Made by a program: the position numbers and the translations under genes
In this document: positions 9,163-19,019 of the stretch, one piece after another
Position numbering within the stretch: the stretch's first letter is position 1
How the letters are laid out: every line of letters starts with the position of its first letter
NCBI GenBank assembly: GCA_963662175.1
Contig: OY759214.1
Location: 496,001-560,000, forward strand
Direction: 5' to 3'
Length of the DNA stretch: 64,000 nucleotides
From: Aradus depressus
Taxonomy: Eukaryota; Arthropoda; Insecta; Hemiptera; Aradidae
The notes under the pieces: model-generated
Told to the model about the DNA's origin: nothing
Databases searched by the model: none
The model's input: only the letters and a program-made list of their open reading frames with translations

Positions 9163-12100
9163 TGACACCTCTACTATAGCTTGGCAACGTAGATGATAAA
9201 GTGCGAGTGCGCAACTCTCCCCGCGCATCTTATACCTCCATCTCTCCTCTCTGTACATCTCTACTATAGCTTGGCAACGTAGATGATAAAGCGCGAGTGC
9301 GCAACTCACCCCGCGCCTCTTATACCTCCATCTCTCCTCTCTGTACATCTCTACTATAGCTTGGCAACGTAGATGATAAAGCGCGAGTGCGCAACTCTCC
9401 CCGCGCCTCTTATACCTCCATCTCTCCTCTCTGTACATCTCTACTATAGCTTGGCAACGTAGATGATAAAGTGCGAGTGCACAACTCTCCCCGCGCCTCT
9501 TATACCTCCATCTCTTCTCACTGTACATCTCTACTATAGCTTGGCAACGTAGATGATAAAGTGCGAGTGCGCAACTCTCCCCGCGCCTCTTATACCTCCA
9601 TCTCTCCTCACTGCACATCTCTACTATAGCTTGGCAACGTAGATGATAAAGCGCGAGTGCGCAACTCTCCCCGCGCCTCTTATACCTCCATCTCTCCTCT
9701 CTGTACATCTCTACTATAGCTTGGCAACGTAGATGATAAAGCGCGAGTGCGCAACTCTCCCCGCGCATCTTATACCTCCATCTCTCCTCTCTGTACATCT
9801 CTACTATAGCTTGGCAACGTAGATGATAAAGTGCGAGTGCGCAACTCTCCCCGCGCATCTTATACCTCCATCTCTCCTCTCTGTACATCTCTACTATAGT
9901 TTGGCAACGTAGATGATAAAGCGCGAGTGCACAACTCTCCCCGCGCATCTCTCCTCTCTGTACATCTCTCCCACAGCTTGGCTACGTAGATGATAAAGTG
10001 CGAGTGCGCAACTCTCCCCGCGCATCTTATACCTCCATCTCAACGAAGATGATAAAGCGCGAGTGCACAACTCTCCCCGCGCCTCTTATACCTCCATCTC
10101 TCCTCTCTGTACATCTCTACTATAGCTTGGCAACGTAGATGATAAAGTGCGAGTGCGCAACTCTCCCCGCGCCTCTTATACCTCCATCTCTCCTCACTGC
10201 ACATCTCTACTATAGCTTGGCAACGTAGATGATAAAGCGCGAGTGCGCAACTCTCCCCGCGCCTCTTATACCTCCATCTCTCCTCTCTGTACATCTCTAC
10301 TATAGCTTGGCAACGTAGATGATAAAGTGCGAGTGCGCAACTCTCCCCGCGCATCTTATACCTCCATCTCTCCTCTCTGTACATCTCTACTATAGTTTGG
10401 CAACGTAGATGATAAAGCGCGAGTGCACAACTCTCCCCGCGCATCTCTCCTCTCTGTACATCTCTCCCACAGCTTGGCTACGTAGATGATAAAGTGCGAG
10501 TGCGCAACTCTCCCCGCGCATCTTATACCTCCATCTCAACGAAGATGATAAAGTGCGAGTGCACAACTCTCCCCGCGCCTCTTATACCTCCATCTCTCCT
10601 CACTGCACATCTCTACTATAGCTTGGCAACGTAGATGATAAAGCGCGAGTGCGCAACTCTCCCCGCGCCTCTTATACCTCCATCTCTCCTCTCTGTACAT
10701 CTCTACTATAGCTTGGCAACGTAGATGATAAAGCGCGAGTGCGCAACTCTCCCCGCGCATCTTATACCTCCATCTCTCCTCTCTGTACATCTCTACTATA
10801 GCTTGGCAACGTAGATGATAAAGTGCGAGTGCGCAACTCTCCCCGCGCATCTTATACCTCCATCTCTCCTCTCTGTACATCTCTACTATAGTTTGGCAAC
10901 GTAGATGATAAAGCGCGAGTGCACAACTCTCCCCGCGCATCTCTCCTCTCTGTACATCTCTCCCACAGCTTGGCTACGTAGATGATAAAGTGCGAGTGCG
11001 CAACTCTCCCCGCGCATCTTATACCTCCATCTCAACGAAGATGATAAAGCGCGAGTGCACAACTCTCCCCGCGCCTCTTATACCTCCATCTCTCCTCTCT
11101 GTACATCTCTACTATAGCTTGGCAACGTAGATGATAAAGTGCGAGTGCGCAACTCTCCCCGCGCCTCTTATACCTCCATCTCTCCTCACTGCACATCTCT
11201 ACTATAGCTTGGCAACGTAGATGATAAAGCGCGAGTGCGCAACTCTCCCCGCGCCTCTTATACCTCCATCTCTCCTCTCTGTACATCTCTACTATAGCTT
11301 GGCAACGTAGATGATAAAGTGCGAGTGCGCAACTCTCCCCGCGCATCTTATACCTCCATCTCTCCTCTCTGTACATCTCTACTATAGTTTGGCAACGTAG
11401 ATGATAAAGCGCGAGTGCACAACTCTCCCCGCGCATCTCTCCTCTCTGTACATCTCTCCCACAGCTTGGCTACGTAGATGATAAAGTGCGAGTGCGCAAC
11501 TCTCCCCGCGCATCTTATACCTCCATCTCAACGAAGATGATAAAGTGCGAGTGCACAACTCTCCCCGCGCCTCTTATACCTCCATCTCTCCTCTCTGTAC
11601 ATCTCTACTATAGCTTGGCAACGTAGATGATAAAGCGCGAGTGCGCAACTCTCCCCGCGCGTCATATACCTCCATCTCTCCTCACTGCACACCTCTACTA
11701 TAGCTTGGCAACGTAGATGATAAAGCGCGAGTGCGCAACTCTCCCCGCGCATCTTATACCTCCATCTCTCCTCTCTGTACATCTCTACTATAGCTTGGCA
11801 ACGTAGATGATAAAGTGCGAGTGCGCAACTCTCCCCGCGCATCTTATACCTCCATCTCTCCTCTCTGTACATCTCTACTATAGTTTGGCAACGTAGATGA
11901 TAAAGCGCGAGTGCACAACTCTCCCCGCGCATCTTATACCTCCATCTCTCCTCTCTGTACATCTCTACTATAGTTTGGCAACGTAGATGATAAAGCGCGA
12001 GTGCACAACTCTCCCCGCGCATCTCTCCTCTCTGTACATCTCTCCCACAGCTTGGCTACGTAGATGATAAAGTGCGAGTGCGCAACTCTCCCCGCGCATC

Positions 12101-13082
12101 TTATACCTCCATCTCAACGTAGATGATAAAGTGCGAGTGCACAACTCTCCCCGCGCCTCTTATACCTCCATCTCTCCTCTCTGTACATCTCTACTATAGC
12201 TTGGCAACGTAGATGATAAAGCGCGAGTGCACAACTCTCCCCGCGCATCTTATACCTTCATCTCTCCTCTCTGTAGACCTCTACTATAGCTTGGCAACGT
12301 AGATGATAAAGCACGAGTACGCAACTCTCCCGGCGCATCTTATACCTGCATCTCTCCTCTCTGTACACCTCTACTGTAGCTTGGCAACGTAGATGATAAA
12401 GCGCGAGTGCGCAACTCTCCCCGCGCGTCATATACCTCCATCTCTCCTCTGTGTACACCTCTACTATAGCTTGGCAACGTAGATGATAAAGCGCGAGTGC
12501 GCAACTCTCCCCGCGCGTCATATACCTCCATCTCTCCTCACTGCACACCTCTACTATAGCTTGGCAACGTAGATGATAAAGCGCGAGTGCGCAACTCTCC
12601 CCGCGCGTCATATACCTCCATCTCTCCTCTGTGTACACCTCTACTATAGCTTGGCAACGTAGATGATAAAGCGCGAGTGCGCAACTCTCCCCGCGCGTCA
12701 TATACCTCCATCTCTCCTCTGTGTACACCTCTACTATAGCTTGGCAACGTAGATGATAAAGCGCGAGTGCGCAACTCTCCCCGCGCGTCATATACCTCCA
12801 TCTCTCCTCACTGCACACCTCTACTATAGCTTGGCAACGTAGATGATAAAGCGCGAGTGCGCAACTCTCCCCGCGCGTCATATACCTCCATCTCTCCTCT
12901 GTGTACACCTCTACTATAGCTTGGCAACGTAGATGATAAAGCGCGAGTGCGCAACCCCCCCCGCGCGTCATATACCTCCATCTCTCCTCACTGCACACCT
13001 CTACTATAGCTTGGCAACGTAGATGATAAAGCGGGAGTGCGCAACTCTCCCCGCGCATCTTGTACCTCCATCTCTCCTCTCT
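9163..13082. repeat. 90-bp satellite array with 496-bp higher-order repeat
   Basis: About 43 tandem copies of a 90-bp unit (landmark TTGGCAACGTAGATGATAAA at 9181, 9271, 9361 and so on). Within it a higher-order unit of exactly 496 bp recurs: the junction phrase CTCAACGAAGATGATAAAG begins near 10041, 10537, 11033 and 11529. The next is near 12115, after one extra 90-mer. The higher-order unit holds five full monomers plus a shortened monomer. The distal end (12250-13080) is a distinct sub-array with CACACCT-type monomers. Since 90 is a multiple of three, minus-strand frames stay open for hundreds of codons with a 30-residue period. The array lies in a Cap-D2 intron. Confidence 0.95.
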
Positions 13083-13084
13083 GC

Positions 13085-13399
13085 TACCTCCACGAGCCTA
13101 TAGGCGGTAAATGAAAGCTCTCACTTATTATCTAAATGCAGGTTGGGGATTTCTGTAAAAAAAAAGTTTAATAAAGCTGTTATAACCAGTATTTCATATA
13201 ATGGTGTCTTAATTAACCATTGTTATGATATAAGAAAGGTAGATGCGTCATTCCTCCCTGTACCGGCTCGTGGCACCTCCTCTAGTATAGGTTATAGATA
13301 TAGTTTTTAGTACTTTTACTTTAATAAAATATGTTAAATAGATTTATTTAAAATTAGATATGGAACCAGAAACTCCTTGATTCTTGTATCCAGACTTAC
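13085..13399. other. Intronic AT-rich sequence
   Basis: Between the satellite array and the next Cap-D2 exon; no coding or repeat signature beyond a short A-run at 13158-13166. Confidence 0.5.
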
Positions 13400-13537
13400 T
13401 TGAGAATCCTGGAGAACTGGTCAAGGGGAGAGGCTCCTTCCTCTGAGCACTGGACAGACGGGAGATGATATCCGGCATCACGTTGTACAGGGTGTTCCCC
13501 TTCTGAGAGAGGTTAATCAGAAGATTTCGAACTCGCT
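13400..13537 (-). pseudogene. NCAPD2: Condensin subunit 1 (Cap-D2) exon, 'LLPDIISRLS' region, frameshifted
   Basis: Minus-strand exon bounded by an acceptor (GTTGTGCAG above 13537) and a strong donor (CAA/GTAAGT below 13400). It reads RVRNLLINLSQKGNTLYNV then MPDIISRLSS, the most conserved motif of the NCAPD2 C-terminal HEAT region. After SRLSSAQ the correct continuation (EEGASPLDQFSRILK) is in another frame, so a one-base change near 13438 is present. The donor phase then joins to FILSLIGKEGQ in the next exon. In an intact gene, roughly 750 residues should lie between the exon at 14695-14937 and this one, but only 1.16 kb separates them. Confidence 0.85.
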
Positions 13538-13639
13538 CTGCACAACATCATCAAAAAACTATGAATGTCCGAAAACATTGTTGCTTTTGATACAATGGAA
13601 AAACTAATAAAATAACTATAAATTGTCCAATTCCACAGA

Positions 13640-13720
13640 AAAAAAATAAAATATATATATAGTGTACCGGTTTCGCCTTATGCCATCATCAATGTACTGA
13701 TGAACTTTGTAAAGTTCCAT
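13640..13720 (-). other. Penelope-type terminal motif fragment
   Basis: Minus-strand TTGATGATGGCATAAGGCGA followed by AACCGGT is a phrase typical of Penelope-like pLTR ends. Stem II does not pair well, so it is probably a remnant, not a working ribozyme. Confidence 0.35.
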
Positions 13721-13879
13721 AGTAACATTTGTTTGCTAAGTTGGCATATTTATACAATTCTGATATTACCTGAGGCAGTGACTGTCGTCCCTGTAACCTC
13801 ACCAGAATCTCAACTTCCGATATCACACCAAATAATAACAATACTGCACCATACAAATATAGGCACACTTTAAATAAGA

Positions 13880-14110
13880 AGGCGCCAGTAGGAAAAAGGT
13901 AGCGTGGTTGCCTACTGTGCTCAAGATGATAGGATTCAAAACCCGGTAGGACTCATAGGTTTTTTTTATCTGGGAAGTAAAAAAAAACTGAGCTTCGAAT
14001 GGGACATTAAGCGATGGTCCCGAGTCTGTACGACGTCGTTGCTCTGGTAGTAGGCGATGTGACCTCGTAGTTAAAGCCCGGGCATGAACAATAATAACTA
14101 ACCATTATGC
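13880..14110 (+). mobile_element. tRNA-derived SINE
   Basis: The head has an A-box-like TAGCGTGGTTGCC and a B-box-like GGATTCAAAACCC about 30 bases apart, as in tRNA-derived SINEs. The body has the phrase TTAAGCGATGGTCCCGAG, shared with copies near 25010 and, inverted, near 25660. The end is close to GCCCGGGCATGAA and a TAATAACTAAC-like tail. It lies in the intron separating the N- and C-terminal Cap-D2 exons. Confidence 0.65.
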
Positions 14111-14694
14111 TGTAGAAACCAAAAGAGTTCATTATTCATGGAATGCTACAAGTATACAATTTAAAGTATTCTTAAATTTAAAAAATACTGTTACATATAG
14201 AATGTTTATACTAATAGAATTATTGTTCGAAAACTAGATTTTTATACACTTTACTCTCCTTTATGTATCGGTACAAGTATATCAAATTTATTCATGTTTT
14301 GAACGTTTAAAAAAAAATTATTGTACATACAAGAATAAAGAAAAACTATTCTCAACACTGTGATTTCAAAACTCCTTTGAAAAAAAAATTAACTCACTCG
14401 ATTTTAATCCGAACATCCTAATTCTTTTTCTTTCATGAAAACTTGCATTTCCGAATTATTGTTATTGTACCCTTTCCCTGGATTGCATCAAAAATACAGA
14501 TTTTATATAATCTAATCAAAAACATCTCTAAAACAACTATTTGTCTACAAACGTGGTGAGGCGTGATATATCGCCATATCTCTACTACCTAGCTTGTGTC
14601 CCTAGTAGTGAAGACTGAACAGAGATGAGCTGCAACGCTGCACCCGAACAGCCATGTTTCACCGGCTAGTCTCTATCCTGGGAAGCCAACTCAC
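14110..14694. other. Intronic AT-rich sequence, no gene seen
   Basis: No coding frame or repeat recognised. This short interval is where the central two thirds of the Cap-D2 coding region would be expected. Confidence 0.55.
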
Positions 14695-14937
14695 CTCATG
14701 GGTAAGACATCTGGAGAGGGTGTTGACGGAGGACAAGAGGAGCTCCGGATGGCTCTCAGCTATGGCAGTGATGAGAGCAGCCCCTGCCTTCCCCAGTCCT
14801 GGCACCTCTTCCTCCCGAACAGCCTCCGACAGTTCTCGAAGTAGCTTGGTCAGGAGGGTCGTACACTTGTACTCCACCGCCAGCAGCAACACTGTGCACG
14901 TAATAGCAGACACTGTGTGCTCGTACTGTTTCATCAA
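14695..14937 (-). pseudogene. NCAPD2: Condensin subunit 1 (Cap-D2) exon, N-terminal HEAT region
   Basis: An 81-codon phase-0 exon with acceptor TTTCAG above 14937 and donor GAG/GTGAGT below 14695. It reads LMKQYEHTVSAITCTVLLLA, then the EYKCTTLLTKLLRELS block, and ends SSVNTLSRCLTHE. It aligns with the human NCAPD2 segment around residues 300-380 (HFEHLAPVLVAAV ... SSMCILLDHLDGE). This exon itself is open and splices in frame to 15248-15349. It is called pseudogene because the locus lacks the centre of the protein. Confidence 0.85.
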
Positions 14938-15247
14938 CTGAAATGTAATCATTCATTAAAACGATTTTCAGATAAAATTCAGTTATTTAGTAAAACTTAT
15001 ATCTTATTATATGATGGCTAAATATCGAATGATTAGGCCAAATGTGTATTTTTTTTTTTGTTTTTTGAGGGGAACAATTTTTAAAATGGTTGTGGGTTAG
15101 AAAATATTTCAAGAAGAAGTTTGCTTTATTTATTTTCACAATAGGTCCCCGGTTCTCAACTTAGAAGTTGCAAACAAACAAACTCGTAGCATGCTCCCTT
15201 CGCTCATTCAATTATCTTCCAAAATGGGTGCATAATGTCCAATTTAC

Positions 15248-15349
15248 CTGTATAGCTTTGTCGATGAAGGTCTGTCCATGGTTGTACTGGCTGACCAGGA
15301 CGGCTAGCACCGTGGCCATGGCGTCTCTGAGGGGCTTATTAACACACGC
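15248..15349 (-). pseudogene. NCAPD2: Condensin subunit 1 (Cap-D2) exon, 34 codons
   Basis: Phase-0 exon: acceptor TACATTAG above 15349, donor CAG/GTAAAT below 15248. It encodes ACVNKPLRDAMATVLAVLVS then QYNHGQTFIDKAIQ, matching the NCAPD2 'NRPTREAITHLLGVALTRYNH' helix pair. An exact-looking second copy of this exon, with both splice sites, is at 20221-20322. The preceding exon (encoding the conserved CYRLLENP motif in other species) is not found between here and 18276. Confidence 0.85.
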
Positions 15350-15354
15350 CTAAT

Positions 15355-15519
15355 GTATTTATTAAAATAACCATTAATTTGTTTCTTAGGCTCCTCTGGG
15401 ATACTTCTGCCATGTCGCTTCATATCTTCCGGCGTGAGGAGTCTTCGTACAGAGAATATTTCGGGGTGAAGACACCTCTGGAAGAACTGCCGGAAGAAGG
15501 GATTCTTTAATACTCCAAT
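15355..15519 (-). other. Open GC-rich segment, unassigned
   Basis: A 55-codon stretch open on the minus strand (GVLKNPFFRQFFQRCLHPEI, then FSVRRLLTPEDMKRHG) with codon composition like an exon, unlike its AT-rich surroundings. It may be exonic sequence of an unrecognised gene. It is also contained in the duplicate block (20328-20492). No similarity is claimed. Confidence 0.3.
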
Positions 15520-15779
15520 TAGAACGATTCAGCGTTTAAACCTTTTGGAAAATACAAGTTGACGACCTCGGAAGATATGAAATGAGTTAATATATTTATG
15601 TAACATAGGATCTGAGAGGGCGGATAGTGAGTCAGAGAGCAGCCTACCTTCACCTAGATACTCAGCTCCCACATTCATGTTTCTTCTTTCATTAGGTAGG
15701 CGGATATAATGAACTAACATTTGTTGAGTAATAAAAAAATAAGTATACAAGTCTAAAAATATTATTTATTAAATAAATT

Positions 15780-17136
15780 TATTTATTTTATTTAATAACA
15801 TAGAGAATGTTACATAGGCATCATGACGGCAAAATAAATACTGCCATTAATGATTTTTTCTGGTGAGATCACTGCAATGCAGAGATGCGTGGCGTTTAGA
15901 AGCGCAGCCAGGTTACATCTCGAGCAAGACACGCTGCCATGTTCGTTTGAGTCGGCGAGGTGGGTTTTTGGGCAGGGTATTTGAAGCTAGAGTTTGAATG
16001 AGAGGATTGGCGTGACTGGCAAGTTTGGCGTGGAAGTTTGTGTATCTCTCAGTTACAACTGTGGAAACGAATGGCACTTGTAAGTCGTTATGAAGGGTGT
16101 TGTTAGTGACGTAGAATGGTGCGTTAGTGATGTGCCGTAAGATGATGGACTGCATGGCTTGAATCCGGTTCAAATTGGACTTGGCCGCAGATCCCCAGAG
16201 TTACAAGCCGTATGTCCATATCGGCTTGAGAAGCGAATTGTAAATGGTGAGTTAGTTAGTTAATGAGAGTGATGATCGTCGTCCAATTAATGATTTGAGT
16301 AGTCCGAAGCGTCTTTTTATTTCTGTTCGTTTTAGTCTGATGTGATCTTTCCACGTTAGTCGTCTGTCTAAGTGCAGCCCAAGGTAGCGGACAGACTCTG
16401 AGGTTGGTAAAATGTGATTATCTATGTGGACTGATGGGTAGTTATTGTGGCGGAGTGTGAATGTAGCATGTACTGATTTGTGGTAGTTGAATTTGATCCG
16501 CCAACGTTGGGCCCAGGTCGAAAGTAAATCTAAGTGATTTTGAAGATTACTTGAGGCTTGATTTGAGTCAATGTGTGATGTGAGAATGGCGGTGTCGTCT
16601 GCGTATGTAGCTAAGAGAGTTTCTGAATGTTGAGGGACGTCGGATGTATAGAGGGAGTAAAGAAGTGGACTCAGTGCACTGCCCTGTGGCACGCCAGCTT
16701 TCACCGGGATGAAAAATGATAGGGTGTTTTCCTAGGAAACTTGCGAGAATCTGTCATGTAAAAACAATTTTAATATGAGGTGGTACGAGAATGGGAGTTG
16801 TATGCGGAGTTTATAGAGCAAGCCTGAGTGCCAGACTCGATCGAACGCCTGTTCGACGTCGAGAAAAACCCCAGCGCAATATTTTTTTTTTTTCTAAACT
16901 GGTGGCAATCTAATCTACCACGCGGTGACACTGGTGGATGGTAGAATGTGATTCCCGAAAGCCAAATTGATGGTTGGGGATTAAATTTTAAGAATTTACT
17001 ATTGATAATAGATTATCTTTTTAGAAAGGTTTTGAAAGGACAGAAAGGAGGCTAATGGGGCGGTAAGAGGAGGGCTCATGTGCAGGTTTACCAGGTTTGA
17101 GGATCAATTTAACTGTGGAAAACTTCCAGAGAGGCA
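15780..17136 (-). mobile_element. Jockey-clade LINE, 5'-truncated, flanked by target duplication
   Basis: The direct repeat ATTAAATAAAT lies at 15768-15778 and 17137-17147, bracketing the element. Read on the minus strand it begins inside the RT domain near motif A (about 16870-16800) and ends with a short AT-rich tail adjoining 15780. It is inserted in the Cap-D2 intron in the same orientation as the gene. The 11-12 bp duplication and 5' truncation are typical products of target-primed reverse transcription. Confidence 0.88.
15910..16870 (-). pseudogene. Jockey reverse transcriptase, C-terminal half
   Basis: The main frame (16704 down to 16252) contains motif B ([20 protein letters not shown]), the motif C YADD ([10 protein letters not shown]), and the thumb-like [18 protein letters not shown]. 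After a frame change near 16200 the tail (NRIQAMQSIILRHITNAPFY ... LASHANPLIQTL) is read at 16173-15913. Upstream, fragments of motif A (FDRVWHSGLLYKL) are in another frame after a T-run near 16880. By family it copies LINE RNA at the insertion site. Frame breaks and missing N-terminus make it inactive. Confidence 0.85.
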
Positions 17137-17147
17137 ATTAAATAAAT

Positions 17148-17660
17148 TAAATCTTACATATGAGTCACGTCAAGAGAGCCACCTTAAAAAAGTCACCGGT
17201 GAATCACCGTCTATGTACCTCCCCAGCAAGGATTAATCTAATATGTTTTCTCTATCCCTTCAAAGTCAATAGACCTCAAGGGCTAAAAACTCAATATTTG
17301 ACGTATAAAGTGGCTTCTGAATCCTCATAATATGTTGTCTCGACTCATTCATTACCCCCCTCTGATCCATCCACTCCTTCAGCTGATTCCGCTGAAAATC
17401 AACATGTGTCGTCCCTGTAGGACTTTGAATTTTGAGCTCTGGACACATATATCAAATTTCGTGTCGATACAAATTTATCGTGTTATCAGATGCTCAGTCA
17501 CACACAGCGTTTTGTTTTCCATTATTGGAATCAGGAGGTCGGAAAACATGAAATTCTGTTAAAAACTCCGCATCGAATTTTTGCTCGATTACATAACTTC
17601 CCCTACACTACGTACAACTGGGGAAGTAAAAAATATATTTTCCGATTTGGCTCAAACTTG
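17148..17660. repeat. Dispersed repeat (TGAATCACCG / CTTCCCCAGC family)
   Basis: Shares phrases with 32600-32960, 54600-54800 and 55050-55420. Examples are GTGAATCACCGTCTATGTAC, 'cttctgaatcctcataatatg', 'ggtcggaaaacatgaaattc' and 'ctccgcatcgaattt'. It is noncoding and of unknown class. Confidence 0.6.
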
Positions 17661-17920
17661 ATGGGCGTTAGCTTCACTATGGCTGAGAACATGTCAGCAA
17701 TGTTATGTGACACACCTCTCTGTCTCGAAATTATTGAAAAGTACTTCTGGAAACATCTAAGGTAAAGTATACATGGGGAGGGGAGCCCGATCTCAGACCA
17801 ATCACATTTAGCTCTCTCAACCTCTGCGGTGAGAGATTAGGGATCCCGTTGTCTGGGCTACTGCAGCGTGGAGGTGAGTGGTGCCACACGATGTGACGTA
17901 CTGCCTGGACTTGTCCGCTC

Positions 17921-18275
17921 CAACTATTTGTAACAAACTAATGTAATGTTTGAAAGATACAACTCACCACACGGAGGTCTGTCTGCTCTGCGATGGGAGG
18001 CTCCCACAGCCGATCTAGGTTCTCCTCCACTATCCCACTCCCACAGAGGGTACAGAATGCAGACTGCTTGCTAGAGCTCCAACTATTTGTAACAAACTAA
18101 TGTAATGTTTGAAAGGTACAACTCACCATACAGAGGTCTGCTCTGCGATGTGAGGCTCCCACAGCCAATCTAGGTTCTCCTCCACTATCCCATAGAGGGT
18201 ACAGAATGCAGACTGCTTGCTAGAGCTCCAACTATTTGTAACAAACTAATGTAATGTTTGAAAGATACAACTCAC
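17921..18275 (-). repeat. Tandem partial duplications of a Cap-D2 exon and its donor site
   Basis: Two extra copies (17921-18079, 159 bp; 18080-18228, 149 bp) of a unit spanning the last ~100 bases of exon 18276-18440, its GTGAGT donor and about 50 intron bases. Copies are joined at the shared bases GCTCC. None of the extra copies has an acceptor site. The middle copy lacks a few bases relative to the first. Confidence 0.88.
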
Positions 18276-18440
18276 CATACGAAGGTCTGCTCTGCGATGG
18301 GAGGCACCCACAGCCGATCTAGGTTCTCCTCCACTATCCCACAGAGGGTACAGAAAGCAGACTGCTTGCTATAGCTCCAGTCCCAGCTACCATCCTCTCT
18401 GGAAGACTTACTTACTTTGTTCGTCCGTCCTTTCGTCTTC
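18276..18440 (-). pseudogene. NCAPD2: Condensin subunit 1 (Cap-D2) exon with basic-linker frameshift
   Basis: Acceptor TTTTGTAG above 18440, donor ATG/GTGAGT below 18276. The open frame reads EDGSWDWSYSKQSAFCTLCG and ends EENLDRLWVPPIAEQTFV, aligning with the NCAPD2 'FDWEEERQ ... LDIRHLWNHSIIEEEFV' segment. The exon before it ends in phase 0, and in phase 0 this exon meets a stop after ten codons. The correct frame is one base out, probably an extra A in the AAA of 18418-18421. The 3' half of this exon is repeated twice more downstream (17921-18228). Confidence 0.82.
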
Positions 18441-18837
18441 TACAAAATGAATAAGAACATAGTCTTTAGTGTACTAACTCAAGAGAAACGTTTTTTAAAG
18501 AGATTTTGTGATATAAAACATGGGAACATTCACTAAGATGACCGACCTCACCAGATGAGTTACGTTTCCGCAAGGGAAAACGCCTTCAATTATTTTCGAC
18601 CATCAACTCTTCAATTCGAGAGAAACTTCTCCCCTCCAGATTCCTTCTACAGATTTGAAATAAATCGAGGATCTACAAAAGTGTTTTTTTAATTTCATTA
18701 CCATTCTTAAAAAATAAAAATAGTCTCCGGAAAAATTTCCCTTTTTTGAGAGATTTTTTTTAGAATTACACCGTTAGATGTGACATTTGAATGACCGTAA
18801 TTACATAAATTATTAAACTGAAATGAGATATATTTAC

Positions 18838-18999
18838 CTTGGTGTCTCCAATGAAGTTGTCCGAATATGCAGTCAGTTTGTCCTCATAGGTTTTGATGAA
18901 CATTGACAAAGAGTAGATATTCATTTTGAGTGTATTCAACGTGAGCTGCTTGGAGACAGAGTCCTCTCTAGAGAGAGTCATGGATGTGACGCCGCAAAT
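18838..18999 (-). pseudogene. NCAPD2: Condensin subunit 1 (Cap-D2) exon, 'LNALKMNCY' region
   Basis: A 54-codon phase-0 exon with acceptor GTTATTAG above 18999 and donor AAG/GTAAAT below 18838. It reads MTLSREDSVSKQLTLNTLKM then NIYSLSMFIKTYEDKL, matching the N-terminal NCAPD2 motif (human about residues 95-135). It is the most N-terminal exon I can recognise. The first ~100 residues of the protein were not found upstream, and no promoter was identified. Confidence 0.82.
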
Positions 19000-19019
19000 C
19001 TAATAACCCTAACAAACAA

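Larger units (their letters stand above)
14949..15779. repeat. Source block of an exon-bearing duplication
   Basis: About 830 bases nearly identical to 19924-20757 (a handful of differences, such as T-run length and CGTACAG versus CGTACTG). This copy sits colinearly between Cap-D2 exons and next to the Jockey LINE, so it is the original. Homology ends just inside the LINE 3' tail at about 15785. Confidence 0.9.

Noticed and set aside
9118..13058. Long minus-strand frames with 30-residue repeats (up to 276 codons)
   Set aside because: They are the 90-bp satellite read in a phase that happens to lack stops; a second frame is open too and no start, splice or terminator context supports a gene.
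9163..13082. CRISPR-like repeat array
   Set aside because: Units are contiguous 90-mers without unique spacers, and the context is eukaryotic.
13655..13700. Working hammerhead ribozyme in TTGATGATGGCATAAGGCGA
   Set aside because: Stem II does not pair beyond two bases; kept only as a Penelope-like fragment.
13880..13960. A tRNA gene
   Set aside because: A and B boxes are degenerate and no cloverleaf forms by eye; the shared body with other copies makes a SINE the better call.
14654..14952. Plus-strand frame over the Cap-D2 exon
   Set aside because: The minus strand matches NCAPD2 and has correct splice sites; the plus frame is its shadow. The same applies to 15168-15353 and 20141-20326.
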